Part shown: positions 53,833-60,000 of the stretch, in pieces | Layout: each line of letters opens with the position of its first letter | Numbering within the stretch: the first letter of the stretch is position 1 | DNA from: Polytrichum commune | Taxonomy: Eukaryota; Streptophyta; Polytrichopsida; Polytrichales; Polytrichaceae | Reading direction: 5' to 3' | Assembly (NCBI GenBank): GCA_950295325.1 | Contig: OX485806.1 | Span: forward strand, 42,596,001 to 42,656,000 | Length of the DNA stretch: 60,000 bases | Notes under the pieces: generated by a model | The model's input: the letters and a program-made list of their open reading frames with translations, nothing else | The model's database searches: none | Told to the model about the DNA's origin: nothing | Translations under genes and position numbers: made by a program

Positions 53833-56800
53833 GTGCAACTATCTCACCTGACCACATGGCTGAATCCAAAGTCAAAAACAACACAAAGCAACCACCTTAG
53901 GCCCCCTACTTACATGGAAAGCCCACCCAATTTCATTCAAGTCGCCTGTAGAGCCCCTAAGCAGATGACTGAACTGCAAGTAAAATGCATCACATATCTG
54001 CACTGCCAGGGGGTGCCGTTGGCGGCACCCTCTTCTGAGGCTACACAAAATTCACAAACCCTGCCCACTTTCATACAAGTGCAGCTATCTCACCTGACCA
54101 CATGGCTGAATCCAAAGTCAAAAACAACACAAAGCAACCACCTTAGGCCCCCTACTTACATGGAAAGCCCACCCAATTTCATTCCAGTAGCCTGTAGGAC
54201 CCCTAACCAGATGACTGAACTGCAAGTAAAATGCATCACATATCTGCACTGCCAGGGGGTGCCGTTGGCGGCACCCTCTTCTGAGGCTACACAAACTTCG
54301 CAAACCCTGCCCACTTTCATACAAGTGCAGCTATCTAACCTGACCACATGGCTGAATCCAAAGTCAAAAACAACACAAAGCAACCCCCTTAGGCCCCCTA
54401 CTTACATGGAAAGCCCACCCAATTTCATTCCAGTAGCCTGTAGGACCCCTAACCAGATGACTGAACTGCAAGTAAAATGCATCACATATCTGCACTGCCA
54501 GGGGGTGCCGTTGGCGGCACCCTCTTCTGAGGCTACACAAAATTCGCAAACCCTGCCCACTTTCATACAAGTGCAGCTATCTAACCTGACCACATGGCTG
54601 AATCCAAAGTCAAAAACAACACAAAGCAACCACCTTAGGCCCCCTACTTACATGGAAAGCCCACCCAATTTCATTGCAGTAGCCTGTAGGACCCCTAAGC
54701 AGATGACTGAACTCCAATCAAAATACATCACATATTTGGCCTGCCAGGGGGTGCCGTTGGCGGCACCCTCTTCTGAGGCTACACAAAATTCACAAACCCT
54801 GCCCACTTTCATACAAGTGCAGCTATCTAACCTGACCACATGGCTGAATCCAAAGTCAAAAACAACACAAAGCAACCACCTTAGGCCCCCTACTTACATG
54901 GAAAGCCCACCCAATTTCATTCAAGTCGCCTGTAGAGCCCCTAAGCAGATGACTGAACTGCAAGTAAAATGCATCACATATCTGCACTGCCAGGGGGTGC
55001 CGTTGGCGGCACCCTCTTCTGAGGCTACACAAACTTCGCAAACCCTGCCCACTTTCATACAAGTGCAGCTATCTAACCTGACCACATGGCTGAATCCAAA
55101 GTCAAAAACAACACAAAGCAACCCCCTTAGGCCCCCTACTTACATGGAAAGCCCACCCAATTTCATTCCAGTAGCCTGTAGGACCCCTAACCAGATGACT
55201 GAACTGCAAGTAAAATGCATCACATATCTGCACTGCCAGGGGGTGCCGTTGGCGGCACCCTCTTCTGAGGCTACACAAAATTCGCAAACCCTGCCCACTT
55301 TCATACAAGTGCAGCTATCTAACCTGACCACATGGCTGAATCCAAAGTCAAAAACAACACAAAGCAACCACCTTAGCCCCCCTACTTACATGGAAAGCCC
55401 ACCCAATTTCATTGCAGTAGCCTGTAGGACCCCTAAGCAGATGACTGAACTCCAATCAAAATACATCACATATTTGGCCTGCCAGGGGGTGCCGTTGGCG
55501 GCACCCTCTTCTGAGGCTACACAAAATTCACAAACCCTGCCCACTTTCATACAAGTGCAGCTATCTAACCTGACCACATGGCTGAATCCAAAGTCAAAAA
55601 CAACACAAAGCAACCACCTTAGGCCCCCTACTTACATGGAAAGCCCACCCAATTTCATTCAAGTCGCCTGTAGAGCCCCTAAGCAGATGACTGAACTGCA
55701 AGTAAAATGCATCACATATCTGCACTGCCAGGGGGTGCCGTTGGCGGCACCCTCTTCTGAGGCTACACAAAATTCACAAACCCTGCCCACTTTCATACAA
55801 GTGCAGCTATCTAACCTGACCACATGGCTGAATCCAAAGTCAAAAACAACACAAAGCAACCACCTTAGGCCCCCTACTTACATGGAAAGCCCACCCAATT
55901 TCATTCCAGTAGCCTGTAGTTCCCCTAACCAGATGACTGAACTGCAAGTAAAATGCATCACATATCTGCACTGCCAGGGGGTGCCGTTGGCGGCACCCTC
56001 TTCTGAGGCTACACAAACTTCGCAAACCCTGCCCACTTTCATACAAGTGCAGCTATCTAACCTGACCACATGGCTGAATCCAAAGTCAAAAACAACACAA
56101 AGCAACCCCCTTAGGCCCCCTACTTACATGGAAAGCCCACCCAATTTCATTCAAGTCGCCTGTAGAGCCCCTAACCAGATGACTGAACTGCAAGTAAAAT
56201 GCATCACATATCTGCACTGCCAGGGGGTGCCGTTGGCGGCACCCTCTTCTGAGGCTACACAAAATTCACAAACCCTGCCCACTTTCATACAAGTGCAGCT
56301 ATCTAACCTGACCACATGGCTGAATCCAAAGTCAAAAACAACACAAAGCAACCACCTTAGGCCCCCTACTTACATGGAAAGCCCACCCAATTTCATTCAA
56401 GTCGCCTGTAGGTCCCCTAACCAGATGACTGAACTGCAAGTAAAATGCATCACATATCTGCACTGCCAGGGGGTGCCGTTGGCGGCACCCTCTTCTGAGG
56501 CTACACAAAATTCACAAACCCTGCCCACTTTCATACAAGTGCAGCTATCTAACCTGACCACATGGCTGAATCCAAAGTCAAAAACAACACAAAGCAACCA
56601 CCTTAGCCCCCCTACTTACATGGAAAGCCCACCCAATTTCATTCCAGTGGCCTGTAGGACCCCTAAGCAGATGACTGAACTGCAAGCAAAATACATCACA
56701 TATCTGGCCTGCCAGGGGGTGCCGTTGGCGGCACCCTCTTCTGAGGCTACACAAAATTCACAAACCCTGCCCACTTTCATACAAGTGCAGCTATCTAACC

Positions 56801-57054
56801 TGACCACATGGCTGAATCCAAAGTCAAAAACAACACAAAGCAACCACCTTAGCCCCCTTACTTACATGGAAAGCCCACCCAATTTCATTCAAGTCGCGTG
56901 TAGAGCCCCTAACCAGATCACTGAACTGGAAGTAAAATACATCACATATCTGGCCTGGCAGGGGGTGCCGTTGGCGGCACCCTCTTCTGAGGCTACACAA
57001 AATTCACAAACCCTGCCCACTTTCATACAAGTGCAGCTATCTAACCTGACCTGA
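53833..57054 (+). other. Repeat-generated open frame, 1073 codons, second copy
   Basis: This is the duplicate of the 45714-48935 frame. Comparison of the two shows replacements such as CRAP to CSSP and KQM to NQM and mostly amino-acid-changing differences, with no excess of silent changes by eye. That argues against selection on a protein. Confidence 0.3.
54406..55881 (+). repeat. Trimer module (738 bp) in two tandem copies
   Basis: Units 54406-55143 and 55144-55881 repeat the three-unit order of 51946-53421. The last unit of the second copy (55636) has AATTCACAA and AAGCAACCACC in place of the usual CTTCGCAA and AAGCAACCCCC, so the distal edge of the expansion is imperfect. Confidence 0.85.
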
Positions 57055-57111
57055 TGGCTGAATCCAAAGTCAAAAACAACACAAAGCAACCACCTTAGGC
57101 CCCCTACTTAC

Positions 57112-57358
57112 ATGGAAAGCTTACCCAATTTCATTCAAGTCGCCTGTAGAGCCCCTAAGCAGATGACTGAACTGCAAGCAAAATACATCACATATCTGGC
57201 CTGCCAGGGGGGTGCCGTTGGCGGCACCCTCTTCTGAGGCTAAACAAAATTCACAAACCCTGCCCACTTTCATACAAGTGCAGCTATCTAACCTGACCAC
57301 ATGGCTGAATCCAAAGTCAAAAACAACACAAAGCAACCACCTTAGGCCCCCTACTTAC
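57112..57358 (+). repeat. HindIII unit with extra G (247 bp)
   Basis: This is the last HindIII unit in the window, with the six-G run and GGCTAAACAAA. Its module continues to the window end without reaching a terminal TGA unit. After it come a TAA unit (57359), an AAGCAG unit, CCAGTAGCC units, GCAGTAGCC units (58343, 59327) and a CCAGTGGCC unit (59573). Confidence 0.9.
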
Positions 57359-60000
57359 ATGGAAAGCCCACCCAATTTCATTCAAGTCGCCTGTAGAGCC
57401 CCTAAGCAGATGACTGAACTGCAAGTAAAATGCATCACATATCTGCACTGCCAGGGGGTGCCGTTGGCGGCACCCTCTTCTGAGGCTACACAAAATTCAT
57501 AAACCCTGCCCACTTTCATACAAGTGCAGCTATCTCACCTGACCACATGGCTGAATCCAAAGTCAAAAACAACACAAAGCAACCACCTTAGGCCCCCTAC
57601 TTACATGGAAAGCCCACCCAATTTCATTCAAGTCGCCTGTAGAGCCCCTAAGCAGATGACTGAACTGCAAGTAAAATGCATCACATATCTGCACTGCCAG
57701 GGGGTGCCGTTGGCGGCACCCTCTTCTGAGGCTACACAAAATTCACAAACCCTGCCCACTTTCATACAAGTGCAGCTATCTCACCTGACCACATGGCTGA
57801 ATCCAAAGTCAAAAACAACACAAAGCAACCACCTTAGGCCCCCTACTTACATGGAAAGCCCACCCAATTTCATTCCAGTAGCCTGTAGGACCCCTAACCA
57901 GATGACTGAACTGCAAGTAAAATGCATCACATATCTGCACTGCCAGGGGGTGCCGTTGGCGGCACCCTCTTCTGAGGCTACACAAACTTCTCAAACCCTG
58001 CCCACTTTCATACAAGTGCAGCTATCTAACCTGACCACATGGCTGAATCCAAAGTCAAAAACAACACAAAGCAACCCCCTTAGGCCCCCTACTTACATGG
58101 AAAGCCCACCCAATTTCATTCCAGTAGCCTGTAGGACCCCTAACCAGATGACTGAACTGCAAGTAAAATGCATCACATATCTGCACTGCCAGGGGGTGCC
58201 GTTGGCGGCACCCTCTTCTGAGGCTACACAAAATTCGCAAACCCTGCCCACTTTCATACAAGTGCAGCTATCTAACCTGACCACATGGCTGAATCCAAAG
58301 TCAAAAACAACACAAAGCAACCACCTTAGCCCCCCTACTTACATGGAAAGCCCACCCAATTTCATTGCAGTAGCCTGTAGGACCCCTAAGCAGATGACTG
58401 AACTCCAATCAAAATACATCACATATTTGGCCTGCCAGGGGGTGCCGTTGGCGGCACCCTCTTCTGAGGCTACACAAAATTCACAAACCCTGCCCACTTT
58501 CATACAAGTGCAGCTATCTAACCTGACCACATGGCTGAATCCAAAGTCAAAAACAACACAAAGCAACCACCTTAGGCCCCCTACTTACATGGAAAGCCCA
58601 CCCAATTTCATTCAAGTCGCCTGTAGAGCCCCTAAGCAGATGACTGAACTGCAAGTAAAATGCATCACATATCTGCACTGCCAGGGGGTGCCGTTGGCGG
58701 CACCCTCTTCTGAGGCTACACAAAATTCACAAACCCTGCCCACTTTCATACAAGTGCAGCTATCTCACCTGACCACATGGCTGAATCCAAAGTCAAAAAC
58801 AACACAAAGCAACCACCTTAGGCCCCCTACTTACATGGAAAGCCCACCCAATTTCATTCCAGTAGCCTGTAGGACCCCTAACCAGATGACTGAACTGCAA
58901 GTAATATGCATCACATATCTGCACTGCCAGGGGGTGCCGTTGGCGGCACCCTCTTCTGAGGCTACACAAACTTCGCAAACCCTGCCCACTTTCATACAAG
59001 TGCAGCTATCTAACCTGACCACATGGCTGAATCCAAAGTCAAAAACAACACAAAGCAACCCCCTTAGGCCCCCTACTTACATGGAAAGCCCACCCAATTT
59101 CATTCCAGTAGCCTGTAGGACCCCTAACCAGATGACTGAACTGCAAGTAAAATGCATCACATATCTGCACTGCCAGGGGGTGCCGTTGGCGGCACCCTCT
59201 TCTGAGGCTACACAAAATTCGCAAACCCTGCCCACTTTCATACAAGTGCAGCTATCTAACCTGACCACATGGCTGAATCCAAAGTCAAAAACAACACAAA
59301 GCAACCACCTTAGCCCCCCTACTTACATGGAAAGCCCACCCAATTTCATTGCAGTAGCCTGTAGGACCCCTAAGCAGATGACTGAACTCCAATCAAAATA
59401 CATCACATATTTGGCCTGCCAGGGGGTGCCGTTGGCGGCACCCTCTTCTGAGGCTACACAAAATTCACAAACCCTGCCCACTTTCATACAAGTGCAGCTA
59501 TCTAACCTGACCACATGGCTGAATCCAAAGTCAAAAACAACACAAAGCAACCACCTTAGCCCCCCTACTTACATGGAAAGCCCACCCAATTTCATTCCAG
59601 TGGCCTGTAGGACCCCTAAGCAGATGACTGAACTGCAAGCAAAATACATCACATATCTGGCCTGCCAGGGGGTGCCGTTGGCGGCACCCTCTTCTGAGGC
59701 TACACAAAATTCACAAACCCTGCCCACTTTCATACAAGTGCAGCTATCTAACCTGACCACATGGCTGAATCCAAAGTCAAAAACAACACAAAGCAACCAC
59801 CTTAGCCCCCTTACTTACATGGAAAGCCCACCCAATTTCATTCAAGTCGCCTGTAGAGCCCCTAACCAGATGACTGAACTGCAAGTAAAATACATCACAT
59901 ATCTGCACTGCCAGGGGGTGCCGTTGGCGGCACCCTCTTCTGAGGCTACACAAAATTCACAAACCCTGCCCACTTTCATACAAGTGCAGCTATCTAACCT

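Larger units (their letters stand above)
53668..57850 (+). repeat. 17-unit segment of long-range repeat, copy 2
   Basis: This segment matches 45549-49731 at an offset of 8119 bp, including the TAA units at both ends of the thirteen-unit run, the TGA unit (56866) and the HindIII/extra-G unit (57112). Both copies are 4183 bp. The match ends after the unit at 57605. The next unit in copy 1 (49732) has AATTCACAA and ATCTCACC, whereas in copy 2 (57851) it has CTTCTCAA and ATCTAACC. Copy 2 has private changes such as CTGTAGGTCCCC at about 56408 and GTCGCGTG at about 56894. Confidence 0.85.
1..60000 (+). repeat. Tandem satellite array, 246-bp unit, about 244 copies
   Basis: The same unit recurs without a break across the whole window. 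Unit starts (ATGGAAAGC or a close variant) fall at position 43 modulo 246 at the left and 41 modulo 246 at the right. The drift is fully explained by eight 1-bp deletions and six 1-bp insertions. No longer indel, inversion or foreign insertion is visible. Units differ by linked substitutions that define a few families: CAAGTCGCC...AGAGCCC, CCAGTAGCC...AGGACCC, GCAGTAGCC...CTCCAATCA and ATCACTGAACTGGAA. This uniformity, the single orientation and the family structure are typical of eukaryotic satellite DNA kept similar by unequal exchange or gene conversion. I do not recognise the family. Centromeric or pericentromeric heterochromatin is the likely setting, by inference only. Confidence 0.98.
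25620..60000 (+). repeat. Array domain III: modular higher-order repeats
   Basis: This right part is built from recurring ordered sets of units. A full module runs: HindIII unit; unit with AATTCATAAACC; CAAGTCGCC/AAGCAG unit with ATCTCACC; CCAGTAGCC unit with CAAACTTCGCAAACC; zero or more copies of a three-unit set (CCAGTAGCC with AATTCGCAA, GCAGTAGCC with CTCCAATCA, CAAGTCGCC with CTTCGCAA); two CAAGTCGCC/AACCAG units; a CCAGTGGCC unit; and an ATCACTGAACTGGAA unit ending in TGACCTGATGG. Modules vary in length and some lack the HindIII unit. The domain continues past the right end of the window. Confidence 0.8.

Noticed and set aside
43-57054. Long + strand open frames as genes for large 82-residue-repeat proteins
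   Set aside because: Frame boundaries coincide with satellite stop variants (TGA, TAA) or 1-bp indels, no gene signals are seen, and differences between units are mostly amino-acid changing. The open frame follows from a unit length divisible by three.
285-59796. Short - strand frames of 66-75 and 68 codons in almost every unit
   Set aside because: They are the reverse complement of the same unit, end at the same place in each copy, and show no independent sign of coding.
1-60000. CRISPR array
   Set aside because: The repeats are 246 bp and abut directly with no unique spacers and no cas genes. Variation is substitutional within units.
139-60000. CENP-B box
   Set aside because: Some units contain TTCGCAAACCCTG (AATTCGCAA and CTTCGCAA types), but the A and CGGG parts of the CENP-B core (TTCG, four bases, A, two bases, CGGG) are not in register. 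No match was found by eye on either strand.
1-60000. 5S rDNA, tRNA or SINE-derived repeat
   Set aside because: No recognisable internal Pol III A and B boxes, no terminator-like T run and no rRNA-like sequence was seen in the unit on either strand.
1-60000. Transposon or viral insertion within the array
   Set aside because: Unit phase can be followed continuously from start to end with only 1-bp shifts, which leaves no room for an insertion, and no terminal repeats or target duplications are present.

Overview
The window is one uninterrupted tandem satellite array. A 246-bp unit, taken here to begin at the ATGGAAAGC motif first seen at position 43, repeats head to tail on the same strand from base 1 to base 60000. 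There are about 243 complete units plus partial units at both ends. I see no unique sequence, no transposon insertion, no inversion and no conventional gene or RNA gene.

A typical unit is about 49% GC by hand count and strongly asymmetric: A 77, C 77, G 43, T 49 on the + strand. It has only 3 CpGs where base composition predicts about 13. Such depletion, with several variants that look like CpG decay, suggests a eukaryote with heavy CpG methylation, most simply a vertebrate. I do not recognise the satellite and cannot name the organism. A centromeric, pericentromeric or other heterochromatic block is the natural setting, but nothing here proves which.

Because 246 is 82 codons and one + frame of the unit has no stop, the array reads as open frames of up to 1073 codons. 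Variation among units is mostly amino-acid changing, stop variants are amplified like any other variant, and 1-bp indels change the frame repeatedly. I therefore treat these frames as a by-product of the unit length and not as genes.

Three domains differ in the variants they carry. Domain I (about 1-14549) holds a CTACGC / GTTCAG / TGA haplotype, seven of the eight 1-bp deletions, and three copies of an eight-unit block starting at 3732, 7420 and 12584. Domain II (about 14550-25619) is transitional, with a repeated four-unit segment marked by GGTCTGG and CAAGGCGCC variants, and is where some right-hand variants first appear. Domain III (about 25620-60000) has a modular higher-order organisation: units carrying a HindIII site (often with an extra G), units with a TAA variant, an expandable three-unit module of 738 bp, and a terminal unit with a TGA variant. 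Two complete modules are 8 and 11 units long, differing by one trimer. A 4183-bp segment at 45549 recurs 8119 bp downstream at 53668.

Within the unit, variation is uneven. Positions about 25-93 are dense in variable sites. Positions about 94-135, containing an 8-bp perfect inverted repeat around a TTGG loop, and positions about 190-225, an A/C-rich stretch, are nearly invariant. Two of the three CpGs lie in the inverted repeat. These two boxes are the best candidates for functional elements, such as protein-binding or DNA-structure sites, but that is inference.
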